Source: Streptomyces sp. NBC_00091 (GTDB lineage: Bacteria; Actinomycetota; Actinomycetes; Streptomycetales; Streptomycetaceae). From it: 64,000 bases of DNA. The stretch is from assembly GCF_026343185.1 (NCBI RefSeq), contig NZ_JAPEMA010000001.1:5332001-5396000 (forward strand), written 5' to 3'. The notes below the pieces were generated by a model that worked only from the letters and a program-made list of their open reading frames with translations, did no database searches and was not told the DNA's origin. How positions within the stretch are numbered: the stretch's first letter is position 1; each line of letters starts with the position of its first letter. A program made the translations under genes and the position numbers. This document shows positions 43,732 through 51,973 of this stretch, piece after piece.

Positions 43732-43917
43732 ATGTGCTCCCACCAGCCCCCCTGCCCGCCCGCCGACAGCGCCGATCACGAGGCCGCACGCGTCGTGGCC
43801 TCCCATCCGGAACAGGGATGGAGTCTGCTCTGCAACGGCGTGGTCGTCTTCGACGACACCGGTGAACTGCTCCCCGAAGGCCGGACGGTGGAACCCCGTC
43901 GCCCGGCCCTGGTCTGA
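43732..43917 (+). CDS. DUF5999 family protein
   Basis: 61 residues with a perfect GAGGAGGT ribosome site. The sequence CSHQPPCPPADSADHEAARV, then VASHPEQGWSLLCNGVVVFD and DTGELLPEGRTVEP is the DUF5999 pattern, with the N-terminal CxxxxxC pair and a further Cys in LLCNG that could bind metal. The family is common in Streptomyces and of unknown function. A second tiny gene with an equally strong ribosome site follows after 13 bases. Confidence 0.88.
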   Translation: MCSHQPPCPPADSADHEAARVVASHPEQGWSLLCNGVVVFDDTGELLPEGRTVEPRRPALV

Positions 43918-43930
43918 GCGAGGAGGCAGC

Positions 43931-44023
43931 ATGCGCCAGCAGCTGATCCGCAAGCCCGTCCCCAAGCCCGCCCCCCGAGACCTGGACCTGCGCACACCGT
44001 CGGGCAGACCCCTCCCGTACTGA
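43931..44023 (+). CDS. 30-residue basic peptide, probable small gene
   Basis: The frame has AGGAGG at ideal distance from its ATG, lies 13 bases behind the DUF5999 gene and encodes RQQLIRKPVPKPAPRDLDLR and TPSGRPLPY, a basic, Pro-rich peptide. The size is below what gene finders normally report. The ribosome site and operon-like spacing argue for translation; no family is known to me. Confidence 0.5.
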   Translation: MRQQLIRKPVPKPAPRDLDLRTPSGRPLPY

Positions 44024-44047
44024 CGGGAGCCCCGACACCCTTACGTG

Positions 44048-44093
44048 GTCCACCGGCTGCCGCTCAGTCGTGAGACGCAGTCAGCCGGTGGAC
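44048..44093 (-). terminator. Long hairpin overlapping the NB-ARC gene stop codon
   Basis: GTCCACCGGCTG (44048-44059) pairs perfectly with CAGCCGGTGGAC (44082-44093), with a 22-base loop that itself contains CTCA-GTCG-TGAG. The right arm includes the stop codon of the minus-strand ATPase gene. Probably a terminator for that gene, and possibly for the small plus-strand genes converging on it. Confidence 0.65.
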
Positions 44094-46117
44094 GACGCCG
44101 CGCCGCCCCGGAACGCGGTCTCGTACGCCGCGTCGCCGATGGCGGCCCTGGCCTGGCGCTCGCCCTGGTCCCGCAGGGCCGTCAGCGAGGGGGAGCCCAT
44201 CTGGGGCCGCCCCACCGTGCGCCACCAGGCGTGCCCGGTGCCGAGCAGCCGCGCGGCCAGTTCCCCGTCGCCGAGGGCCGCCACGGCCGCCGCGAGCAGG
44301 TCCAGGCCCAGCGCGATGCCGAAGCGGTCGCCCAGCAGCCGTTTGCCGGACAGGGCCGCCCGTACGTGCCGCGCTGCCTCGCCGTGCTGGCCCAGCCCCA
44401 GCGCCGCGATGGCCAGGACGTAGTCCGCGTACGCCCGCAGCCAGCGCTCACCCAGCTCCGCACACGCCTCGCGCAGCCCCCGCGCCTCCTCGGTGGCCTC
44501 CTCGAAGCGCCCCAGGTCGCACAGGGCGTACGCGGTGGCCAGCCGGCACAGCAGCCAGCCCGCGCCGCTGCTGCGGCCGCCGTGCCCCGCCCGCGCCCGG
44601 GGCCCCGCCAGCGCGAGCGCCCCCGCCGGGTCGCCCGGCATCAGGACCGACGCCGCCCGCAGGTAGGCGGCGCGCAGCCGCCGCTCCGGGTCGGCGAGCA
44701 GGGCCGCCGCCCGGGTGCACCGGGCGCCCACCTCCTGGGCCGCCCCCATGTCGCCCTGGAGCAGCATCGTCAGCCCGAGCGCCCACAGCGCCTGGACATG
44801 GGCGGCCCCCGTCGGCGGGGCCCCGCCCAGGGCCCGTTCCAGGAAGGCCCGGCCCTCGTGGACGTGCCCGCAGGAGAACCAGAAGAACCACAGGGCCCCG
44901 GCCATCTCCAGGGCCGCCGCGGGGTCCGTGCGCAGCAGGTGTTCCAGGGCGGTGCGCAGCTGCGCGTGCTCGGCGCTCATCCTGCGGTACCAGTCCACCT
45001 GCGCGGGCCCCAGCCAGCCCCGGTCGGCGGCCCCGCAGAGCGCGGCGTACCAGTGGGCGTGCCGGTCCGCGACGGTCCGCGCCTCGCCCAGTTCCGTCAG
45101 CCAGTCGTGGCCGAACTCGCGGATGGTGTCCAGCATCCGGTAGCGGGCGCCGGCCCCGCGCTCGTCGGAGCGCCGTACGACGGACTTGGCGACCAGCCCC
45201 TCCAGTACCCGCTCCACCCGCGCGGCGGGCAGCGGCCCGCCGGCGCACACCGCCCGGGCGGCGGCGACGTCGAAGTCCCCGCTGAACACCGACAGCCGGG
45301 CCCACAGCAGCCGTTCCACCGGCTCGCAGAGCTCGTGGCTCCAGCCGATCGCGGTCCGCATGGTCTGGTGCCGGGGCGGCAGCACGGCGCGGGCGCCGCG
45401 CAGCACCTCGAACCGCGCGCCGAGGCGCTGCGCCATCTGCTCCAGGGTCCACCGGCGCATCCGCGCACCGGCCAGTTCCAGGGCGAGCGGGATGCCATCC
45501 AGCCGCCGGCACACCTCGGCGGCGGTCCGGGCCCGCGCGGGGTCGGCGAAGACGGCGGAGGCCTGCGGGCTCGCGGCCAGGGCGCGGGCCCGGAACAGGG
45601 CCAGCGCCTCGCTGTCGGGGCCCTCGCAGGGCAGCGGGCGGACTTCGAGCACGGTCTCGCCGGGGGAGCCCAGCCGTTCCCGGGAGGTGACCAGCACCGT
45701 CAGGCCGGGCGCGGACTGGAGGAGTTCGCCGGCCAGGTGCCGAACCTCGGGGACCAGGTGCTCGCAGGTGTCGAGGACGAGCAGCAGGGCCTTGTCGGCC
45801 ATCCAGGCGCACAGTTCCTCGTCGAGGGGGTGCACGGAGTGGTCGGCGAGGCCGACGGCGTGGGCGACGGTCGTGGTGAGCAGTCCGGGGTCGCGCAGCG
45901 GTGACAGCTCCACCCACCAGATGCCGTCCGGCCAGATTCCGCCGGCGCCGGTCCGGCCGCGGCGGGCGGCGGCCCGCAGGGCGAGACGGGACTTGCCGAC
46001 GCCGCCCACCCCGGTCAGGGTGACCAGCCTCCGATCGCCCAACAGGCCGTCGAGGCTGTGGAGTTCGGCCTCCCGGCCGATGAAGCCGGCCGGTTCCGGC
46101 GGCAGGTTTCCCGGCAT
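44081..46117 (-). CDS. NB-ARC/AAA ATPase with winged helix and TPR-like repeats (AfsR/LuxR-like regulator without a DNA-binding end)
   Basis: 678 residues from the ATG at 46117. The start is uncertain because no ribosome site is clear; a GTG at 46192 would add 25 residues. The NB-ARC motor has FIGREAELHSLDGLLGDRRL, Walker A GVGGVGKS (36-43), Walker B LLLVLDTCEH (111-120), VLVTSRERLG and GIPLALELAGAR. A winged-helix part (about 250-340, VERLLWARLSVFSGDFDVAA) and TPR-like helices (380-660) follow. Many relatives end in a LuxR HTH or start with an SARP domain; neither is seen here, so the DNA-binding module is absent or supplied by a partner. It lies downstream of the FN3 lipoprotein on the same strand. 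Confidence 0.85.
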   Translation of the reverse strand: MPGNLPPEPAGFIGREAELHSLDGLLGDRRLVTLTGVGGVGKSRLALRAAARRGRTGAGGIWPDGIWWVELSPLRDPGLLTTTVAHAVGLADHSVHPLDEELCAWMADKALLLVLDTCEHLVPEVRHLAGELLQSAPGLTVLVTSRERLGSPGETVLEVRPLPCEGPDSEALALFRARALAASPQASAVFADPARARTAAEVCRRLDGIPLALELAGARMRRWTLEQMAQRLGARFEVLRGARAVLPPRHQTMRTAIGWSHELCEPVERLLWARLSVFSGDFDVAAARAVCAGGPLPAARVERVLEGLVAKSVVRRSDERGAGARYRMLDTIREFGHDWLTELGEARTVADRHAHWYAALCGAADRGWLGPAQVDWYRRMSAEHAQLRTALEHLLRTDPAAALEMAGALWFFWFSCGHVHEGRAFLERALGGAPPTGAAHVQALWALGLTMLLQGDMGAAQEVGARCTRAAALLADPERRLRAAYLRAASVLMPGDPAGALALAGPRARAGHGGRSSGAGWLLCRLATAYALCDLGRFEEATEEARGLREACAELGERWLRAYADYVLAIAALGLGQHGEAARHVRAALSGKRLLGDRFGIALGLDLLAAAVAALGDGELAARLLGTGHAWWRTVGRPQMGSPSLTALRDQGERQARAAIGDAAYETAFRGGAASSTG

Positions 46118-46299
46118 GGCGCCCGAGGCCGGCGCAGGATCCCCGGATGCGGAGTCTGCCTGATTGTGGTTGACCGAGTACTCACCGAACACGGATGTAT
46201 TGTGCGCGATCTTCTTATCGGGCACGCCGGTTCGGGCCGGATCCGCGGCTGACCGGCTTCGACCCGGTCGGCCGGTCGGCCCGTCGGCCCGTCGGCCGG

Positions 46300-47265
46300 T
46301 CAGCCGGACAGCAGGATCCGCCGCTCCTCCGAGAAGGCCCCCCAGTTGCCGTCGGGCAGCCGCGCCCGCAGCTTCACGGTCCAGACCGTCCCGCCCGGCT
46401 CGGTGGTGGTGAGCCGGTAGGAGGCGCGGTCCTGCGGTACGGCGCCGGCGCCGAACTGGATGACGGTGACGGGCCGGTCGTTGACGTAGAGCTGGTACTC
46501 GCCCGTCGGGTGGCCGGTGTCCGGGGCGGTCCAGGTCAGGTCCACCGCGCCGGGGGAGGCGGTCGCGGTGAACGCGCCGGGCGCGGTGCGCGGGGCCCGG
46601 GCGGGGTCGGCCGGGGTGGTCACCGCCACCGGCGGGCCGTCGGGGGAGGAGTTGTCGGAGCCGTCGCGGGCGCGGACGGTGAAGACGTAGGCGGTGCCCG
46701 GCTGGAGCCCGGTGACGGTGGTGGCCGTATCGGCGGCGGAGGCGGTGTGGACGCGGACTCCGCCCTGGTAGACGTCGTACGCCGTCACGCCGGTGTCGTC
46801 CGTCGCCGCGCCCCAGCTCAGCCGGGCCGCGTGGGGACCCTCGGCGCGTCCGGTGGTGGCCGGCGGGGCGGTGGGGGCCTGGTGGTCCTCGGCCTTGGCG
46901 GCCGGGGTGGTGACCTCGGCCGGGGCGCTGAGGGCGGAGCGGTTCCCGGCCGCGTCCTTGGCCCGGACGGCGAAGGCGTACGCCGTCTGCGGGGCCAGGT
47001 CGGTGATGTCCACCATCGTCTTGTCGGCGGGGAGTTCCCGGACCAGCCGGCCGGTCTGGAACACCTGGTAGCCGGTGATCCCGGCGGCGTCGTCCGGCGC
47101 CCGCCACATCACGTGGACCGAAGTGGCGCTGCCCGCCTGGGCGGTGAGCCCGCCGGGGGCCCGCGGGGGGTCGGAGTCGCCGCCCGCGCCGCAGGCCGTC
47201 AGGGCGGCGGCCAGGGCGAGGGCGAGCGGCGCCCACGCGCGGCGCGGGGGAGTGGTGCCTCGCAC
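46300..47265 (-). CDS. Lipoprotein with three fibronectin type III domains
   Basis: 321 residues from the GTG at 47265, which has GGAGGG upstream. The signal peptide RRAWAPLALALAAALTAC ends in the lipobox LTAC, so it is lipid-anchored outside. Three FN3 domains follow (about 32-120, 130-220 and 228-315), each with the typical Trp/Tyr/Leu pattern: VHVMWRAPDDAAGITGYQVF, ARLSWGAATDDTGVTAYDVY, VDLTWTAPDTGHPTGEYQLY. FN3 domains in Streptomyces occur in extracellular hydrolases; no catalytic domain is here, so a binding or adhesion role is possible. Divergent from nikA. Confidence 0.88.
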   Translation of the reverse strand: MRGTTPPRRAWAPLALALAAALTACGAGGDSDPPRAPGGLTAQAGSATSVHVMWRAPDDAAGITGYQVFQTGRLVRELPADKTMVDITDLAPQTAYAFAVRAKDAAGNRSALSAPAEVTTPAAKAEDHQAPTAPPATTGRAEGPHAARLSWGAATDDTGVTAYDVYQGGVRVHTASAADTATTVTGLQPGTAYVFTVRARDGSDNSSPDGPPVAVTTPADPARAPRTAPGAFTATASPGAVDLTWTAPDTGHPTGEYQLYVNDRPVTVIQFGAGAVPQDRASYRLTTTEPGGTVWTVKLRARLPDGNWGAFSEERRILLSG

Positions 47266-47427
47266 GGGGTGCGTCCCTCCGTGTCCTCGTACGGCTGCGC
47301 GGAAAGGTCTAGACATGTATGGCACGGCGGGAGGCGGGCCGACAAGACCCCTGCGGCCGACGGGCCCCGGCGGCTCCGGGGTGGACGCCGGTCTGTGCCG
47401 GTTCGTCTCATCCGATCCCGTCTGGCA

Positions 47428-47458
47428 TTATTGCGATCTCTTTGCAATAACATATGAT
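47428..47458 (+). promoter_or_regulatory. Nur-box-like site overlapping the nik promoter
   Basis: TTGCGA-TCTCT-TTGCAA (47431-47447) matches the Nur box consensus tTGCaa-N5-ttGCAA at all strong positions, and the inverted repeat extends to TTATTGC/GCAATAA (47428-47450). A -35-like TTGCGA (47431-47436) and a -10 TATGAT (47453-47458) are spaced by 16 bases, so the site covers the promoter. Nur is the Fur-family nickel repressor that controls nikABCDE in S. coelicolor. The site also suggests that transcription starts after 47460, so the ATG at 47454 cannot be the start of nikA. Confidence 0.7.
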
Positions 47459-47480
47459 CTTGAACAGGGATGTGCACAGC

Positions 47481-49067
47481 ATGACGGCCCGGACAGTACG
47501 GGGAGCGGTCGCCGCGGCCCTCGCCGCCGCACTCATCACGGGCCTGGCGGCCTGCTCGAACCCCTCGGGGACCGCCCCCGCGGACTCCGCGGTGGTCGGC
47601 ATCGCCACCGAGCCGGAGAGCCTCAGCCCGCTGCTGGGCTACGGCAAGGACGGCAACTCCAAGATCTTCGACGGGCTGCTCACCCACGACTCGGACATGA
47701 AGCTGAAGCCCGCGCTCGCCGAGGCCCTGCCGGAGGTCTCCGCTGACGGCCGTACGTACACCTACAAGCTGCGCCAGGGCGTGAAGTTCAGCGACGGCGA
47801 GCCCTTCTCCGCCGGGGACGTCGAGTTCACCTACCGGACCATCCTCGACCCGAAGACCAACAACGCCTCCAAGACCGAGCTGGACGCCATCGAGAGCGTC
47901 ACCGCCCAGGGCGCCGACCGGGTCGTCTTCACCCTCAAGTACCCCTACGCCCCCTTCGCCGAGCGGACCGTCCTGCCCATCGCGCCCCGGCACATCGCGG
48001 GCGGACAGGACGTCAACAGCGGCGAGTTCACCACCAGGCCCGTCGGCACCGGCCCCTACCTGCTCACCGGCTGGTCCAAGGGCGAGAAGATCACCTTCCG
48101 GGCCAACCCCGGCTACTGGGGTGGCGAGCCCGCGGTGAAGAAGTTCACCATGGCCGTCGTCAAGGACGACGACGTCCGCGCCACCCGGCTGCGCGCCGGG
48201 GAACTGGACGCGGCCATCCTGCCCCCGAACCTCGCCAGGGGCTTCGGCCAGGACAAGACCCGCCGGATCCTCGCGGCCAAGACCTTCGACTACCGCAACG
48301 TGACCCTCCCCACGCACCACGCCGTCACCGGCGACGTGGCGGTCCGCCAGGCGCTGGACATCGCCGTCGACCGGCGGGCGATGGTCGACAAGCTCCTGGA
48401 CGGCGCCGGCAAGGCCGCCTACGGCCCGGTCCCCACCGACAGCCCCTGGTTCACGGCCGGCACCGAGCGCGCCCACGACCTCGACCGGGCCCGGAAGATC
48501 CTCGACGACGCCGGCTGGAAGGCGGGCGAGGACGGCATCCGCGTCAAGGACGGGGTCCGCGCCTCCTTCCCGCTCTGGTACACCTCCGGCGACAAGATCC
48601 GCCAGGACCACGCGCTGGCCTTCGCCTCCGACGCGAAGAAGGCCGGCGTCGAGGTCCGTACCGAGGCCGGGACCTGGGAGGTCATCGAGCCCCGGATGAA
48701 GACCGACGCCGTCCTCGCCGGCGGCGGCTCCCCGGCCGACCCCGACTTCGACCAGTACCAGCTGCTGACCTCCTCCCTCGGCGGCGACGGCTTCAACAAC
48801 ATGGCCCGCTACGACAACCCGGCCGTCGACCGGGCCCTGGCCGACGGCCGCACCAGCGGCGACCCGGCAGCCCGCAAGGCCGCCTACGACACCGTGCAGC
48901 GCGAACTCGTGAAGAACCCGGGCTACGTCTTCCTCACCCACATCGACCACCTCTACGTCGTGAACGACAAGTGGGACGGCCCGAGCACCCAGGTCGAGCC
49001 GCACGACCACGGCCTGGGCTCCGGCCCGTGGTGGAACGTCGAGAGCTGGAAGCCGAAGCAGAAGTGA
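47481..49067 (+). CDS. nikA: Nickel/peptide ABC transporter substrate-binding lipoprotein
   Basis: 528 residues from the ATG at 47481, chosen because AGGGA lies before it and because the promoter -10 box overlaps an earlier ATG at 47454. The signal peptide GAVAAALAAALITGLAAC has a lipobox (LAAC), so the protein is anchored on the outer membrane face. It is an SBP_bac_5 family protein: VGIATEPESLSPLLGYGKDG, YTYKLRQGVKFSDGEPFSAG, GTGPYLLTGWSKGEKITFRA NPGYWGG, VRQALDIAVDRRAMVDKLLD. His-containing segments (LPTHHAVTG, VEPHDHGLGSGPWWN) could bind metal. The family also binds peptides; the Nur-like box and the complete five-gene set favour nickel. Its stop overlaps nikB. Confidence 0.85.
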   Translation: MTARTVRGAVAAALAAALITGLAACSNPSGTAPADSAVVGIATEPESLSPLLGYGKDGNSKIFDGLLTHDSDMKLKPALAEALPEVSADGRTYTYKLRQGVKFSDGEPFSAGDVEFTYRTILDPKTNNASKTELDAIESVTAQGADRVVFTLKYPYAPFAERTVLPIAPRHIAGGQDVNSGEFTTRPVGTGPYLLTGWSKGEKITFRANPGYWGGEPAVKKFTMAVVKDDDVRATRLRAGELDAAILPPNLARGFGQDKTRRILAAKTFDYRNVTLPTHHAVTGDVAVRQALDIAVDRRAMVDKLLDGAGKAAYGPVPTDSPWFTAGTERAHDLDRARKILDDAGWKAGEDGIRVKDGVRASFPLWYTSGDKIRQDHALAFASDAKKAGVEVRTEAGTWEVIEPRMKTDAVLAGGGSPADPDFDQYQLLTSSLGGDGFNNMARYDNPAVDRALADGRTSGDPAARKAAYDTVQRELVKNPGYVFLTHIDHLYVVNDKWDGPSTQVEPHDHGLGSGPWWNVESWKPKQK

Positions 49068-50065
49068 CGTTCCACCGCCCCGGCCCGCCCTGGGGGCCGA
49101 TGGCGCGCATGGCGGGACGCCGGACCCTGTCCGCCGTCCCCGTCCTGCTCGTCGTCACCTTCGGGGTCTTCGCCGTCGCCGCGCTGTCCCCCTTCGACCC
49201 CGTGAAGGCGTACGCCGGCACCGCCGGGCTCACCGCCCCGCAGGCCGAACTCGACCAGCTGCGCGCCAACCTCGGCGTGGACCGGCCCTTCCCCGCCCGC
49301 TGGTGGGACTGGCTCACCTCCGCGCTCACCGGCGACCTCGGCGACTCCGCCGTCCTGCGCCAGCCCGTCGCCGACGTCATCGCCGGGCGCGTGGGCTGGT
49401 CGGCGCTGCTCGCCGGCTGCGCCTTCGCCCTGGCCGTCCTCCTGGGCACCGGACTCGGCGTGCTCGCCGCGCGCCGCCAGGGCGGGGCGCTGGACCGGGC
49501 CGTGTCCGGGCTCGCGTACACCCTGGAGGCGGCCCCCGCCTACTGGCTCGGGCTGCTCGCCGTCTGGTTCTTCTCGGTACGGCTGGGCGTACTGCCCTCC
49601 GGCGGCCTCACCGACGCGGCCGCGGACACCGTCACCGCCGGCCAGGTCGCCTCCCACCTGGTACTGCCCGCGCTGGTGCTGGGCGTCTCCCAACTGCCCT
49701 GGTTCTTCCTCTACGTGCGCCAGGGCGTGGCCGGCGCGCTGGAGGAGGACCCCGTACGAGGAGCCCGCGCGCGGGGCCTGTCCGAGCGGCGGGTCCTGCT
49801 GGGGCACGCGCTCCGCTCCGGGATGCTCCCGATGCTCACGCTCATCGGCTCCCGGGTGCCGGAGCTGATCACCGGCGCCCTGCTGGTGGAGACCGTCTTC
49901 AGCTGGCCCGGCATCGCCGCCGCCACCGTCACCGCCGCCACCTCGGTGGACTTCCCGCTGCTGGCCGCGCTGACCGTACTGGCCACCGCCGCCGTGCTCG
50001 CCGGCAACCTGCTCTCCGACCTGCTGTACGGGCTGGCCGACCCGAGGGTGGGCTTCGATGGCTGA
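49064..50065 (+). CDS. nikB: Nickel ABC transporter permease NikB-like
   Basis: 333 residues from a GTG at 49064 overlapping the nikA stop. Six membrane segments are visible (about 13-35, 100-122, 135-160, 195-215, 255-280, 300-320). The N-terminal signature for DppB/NikB permeases (GRRTLSAVPVLLVVTFGVFA, then LRANLGVDRPFPARWWDWLT) and the EAA loop (RGARARGLSERRVLLGHALR) are present. ELITGALLVETVFSWPGI is typical of the family. It forms a heterodimer with NikC. The end overlaps the nikC start by eight bases. Confidence 0.9.
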   Translation: MTFHRPGPPWGPMARMAGRRTLSAVPVLLVVTFGVFAVAALSPFDPVKAYAGTAGLTAPQAELDQLRANLGVDRPFPARWWDWLTSALTGDLGDSAVLRQPVADVIAGRVGWSALLAGCAFALAVLLGTGLGVLAARRQGGALDRAVSGLAYTLEAAPAYWLGLLAVWFFSVRLGVLPSGGLTDAAADTVTAGQVASHLVLPALVLGVSQLPWFFLYVRQGVAGALEEDPVRGARARGLSERRVLLGHALRSGMLPMLTLIGSRVPELITGALLVETVFSWPGIAAATVTAATSVDFPLLAALTVLATAAVLAGNLLSDLLYGLADPRVGFDG

Positions 50066-50924
50066 CCTCAGCTGGCGCCGGCGCGGCCGGGGCCGCCGCT
50101 CCACGCGCGCCCTGCGCGTACGCACCGCGGCCGCCGTCACGGCCCTGATCGCCCTCGCCGTCCTGCTGGTGCCCCCGCTGGCCCAGCTGGACCAGCAGGC
50201 CGTCGACCTCTCCGCGAAGCTGCTCCCGCCCTCGTGGGAGCACCCCTTCGGCACCGACGACGTGGGCCGGGACCTGCTGCTGCGCTGCGTCTACGGGCTG
50301 CGCGTCTCCCTGCTGGTCGGGCTGGTGGCGGCGTTCGTCGCCACCGTGCTCGGCACCGCGGTGGGGGCGGCCGCCGGGGCACTGGGCGGCTGGACCGACC
50401 GGCTCGTGATGCGGGCCGTCGACACCCTGTCCGCCATTCCGCACCTGCTGCTGGGCATCTTCGTCGTGGCCCTGTTCCGGCCCGGGATCTGGCCGGTCGT
50501 GGTGTCGGTGGCACTGACCCACTGGCTGTCCACGGCCCGCATCGTGCGCGCCGAGGTGCTCTCGCTGCGCGGCCGCCCGTACGTGGACGCGGCCGTCTCC
50601 GGCGGCGCCTCGCGGTGGCGGGTCCTCGTCCGGCACCTGGTTCCGGGAGTGCTCCCGCAGGCCGGGCTGGCGGCGGTGCTGATGGTCCCGCACGCCATGT
50701 GGCACGAGTCCGCCCTGTCCTTCCTCGGCCTCGGCCTGCCCGCCCACCAGGCCAGCCTCGGCACCCTCGTGCAGGGCGGCCGCGGTTCGCTGCTCGCCGG
50801 CGACTGGTGGCCCACCCTCTTCCCCGGCCTGCTGCTGATCGTCCCGACGCTGGCCATCGCCGGCCTCGCCGGCGCCTGGCGCGACCGGCTCAATCCCCGC
50901 CGCCGCTCGGAGCTGAACCTGTGA
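50058..50924 (+). CDS. nikC: Nickel ABC transporter permease NikC-like
   Basis: 288 residues. The DppC/NikC pattern is clear: HPFGTDDVGRDLLLRCVYGL, RVSLLVGLVAAFVATVLGTA, the EAA loop YVDAAVSGGASRWRVLVRHL and WHESALSFLGLGLPAHQASL GTLVQ. Five to six membrane segments. It overlaps nikB at its start and nikD at its end, so all five nik genes are translationally coupled. The substrate is inferred from the operon, as the permease sequence alone does not separate nickel from peptide. Confidence 0.9.
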   Translation: MADLSWRRRGRGRRSTRALRVRTAAAVTALIALAVLLVPPLAQLDQQAVDLSAKLLPPSWEHPFGTDDVGRDLLLRCVYGLRVSLLVGLVAAFVATVLGTAVGAAAGALGGWTDRLVMRAVDTLSAIPHLLLGIFVVALFRPGIWPVVVSVALTHWLSTARIVRAEVLSLRGRPYVDAAVSGGASRWRVLVRHLVPGVLPQAGLAAVLMVPHAMWHESALSFLGLGLPAHQASLGTLVQGGRGSLLAGDWWPTLFPGLLLIVPTLAIAGLAGAWRDRLNPRRRSELNL

Positions 50925-51973
50925 GCCCGCACCGCACACCGCCCCCACCCGCCCCGGAGCCGGTTCCGCCCCGGCGGGGGGACCGCGAAGCCACCTCCGC
51001 CGGTGCCGGTCCCGGTGCCGGTCCGGCAGCCGCAGCCGGCGCGCACGGGCCGGTGCTCACCGTCGAGGGGCTGTCCGTCCGCTTCCGGATGCGGGGCGGG
51101 CGGCACGTCGAGGCCGTCTCGGGCGCCTCCTTCCGGCTGCGGGCCGGGGAGTGCCTCGCCCTCGTCGGCGAGAGCGGCTGCGGCAAGTCCGTCCTGGCCT
51201 CCGCCCTGCTCGGCCTGCTCCCCGCGAACGCCGAGACCGCGGGCTCGGCCCGCCTCGAAGACGGCCTCGACCTGCTCGCCGCCGACGAGAAAACCCTGGC
51301 CCGCACCGTACGGGGGCGGCGCGTCGGCCTGGTCCCGCAGAGCCCCGCCGCCCACCTCACCCCGGTCCGCACCATCCGCTCCCACCTGGAGGAGACCCTC
51401 CGGGAACTCACCGCCGCCGCCAACCCCCGCAAGGCGGCCGGAGCCGCGGCGGCCCGGGCCGCCTTCCCCGCGAGCCACCTCGACCGCTACCCCCACCAGC
51501 TCTCCGGCGGCCTCGCCCAGCGCGCCGCCACCGCCCTCGCGCTCATCGGGGACGCCCCCCTGCTCCTCGCCGACGAGCCGACCACCGGCCTCGACCGGGA
51601 CCTCGTCGACCGCACCGTCGACGAACTGCGCGCCCACACCCGCGACGCCGGCCGGGCCCTGCTGATGATCACCCACGACCTGGCCGCGGCCCGGCGCATC
51701 GCCGACACCGTCGCCGTCATGTACGCGGGCCGGATCGTGGAACTCACCCCAGCCGACCCCTTCTTCGGCGAACCGGGACCCCGCCACCCCTACGCCCGCG
51801 GCCTGCTCGACGCCCTGCCCGAGCGCGCCTTCACCCCCGTCCCCGGAACCCCGCCCGAGCTGGGCGACCTGCCGCCCGGCTGCGCCTTCGCCGCCCGCTG
51901 CGCCCTGGCCGACGCCACCTGCCGGGCCGGGCGGCCCCCGCTGACCGAAGGGGTGGCCTGCCACCATGCTTGA
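50921..51973 (+). CDS. nikD: Nickel ABC transporter ATP-binding protein NikD-like
   Basis: 350 residues from a GTG at 50921 overlapping the nikC stop. A Pro/Ala-rich extension of about 45 residues precedes the ATPase. Walker A is LVGESGCGKSVLASALLG, the Q loop is VGLVPQSPAAHLTPV, the signature is HQLSGGLAQRAATALAL (LSGGL rather than LSGGQ), Walker B is PLLLADEPTTGLDRDL, and the switch His is in LMITHDLAAARRIA. The C-terminal oligopeptide-transporter domain with PPGCAFAARCALADATC is present; its Cys residues may bind an iron-sulfur cluster, as proposed for relatives. It overlaps nikE by eight bases. Confidence 0.9.
   Translation: MSPHRTPPPPAPEPVPPRRGDREATSAGAGPGAGPAAAAGAHGPVLTVEGLSVRFRMRGGRHVEAVSGASFRLRAGECLALVGESGCGKSVLASALLGLLPANAETAGSARLEDGLDLLAADEKTLARTVRGRRVGLVPQSPAAHLTPVRTIRSHLEETLRELTAAANPRKAAGAAAARAAFPASHLDRYPHQLSGGLAQRAATALALIGDAPLLLADEPTTGLDRDLVDRTVDELRAHTRDAGRALLMITHDLAAARRIADTVAVMYAGRIVELTPADPFFGEPGPRHPYARGLLDALPERAFTPVPGTPPELGDLPPGCAFAARCALADATCRAGRPPLTEGVACHHA

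Noticed and set aside
42284..44023. Long open frames through the 21-bp repeats (repeat protein with SGCARDP or RGPGRSP units)
   Set aside because: 21 is divisible by three, so any frame without a stop in one unit stays open. No ribosome site, start or homology supports translation.
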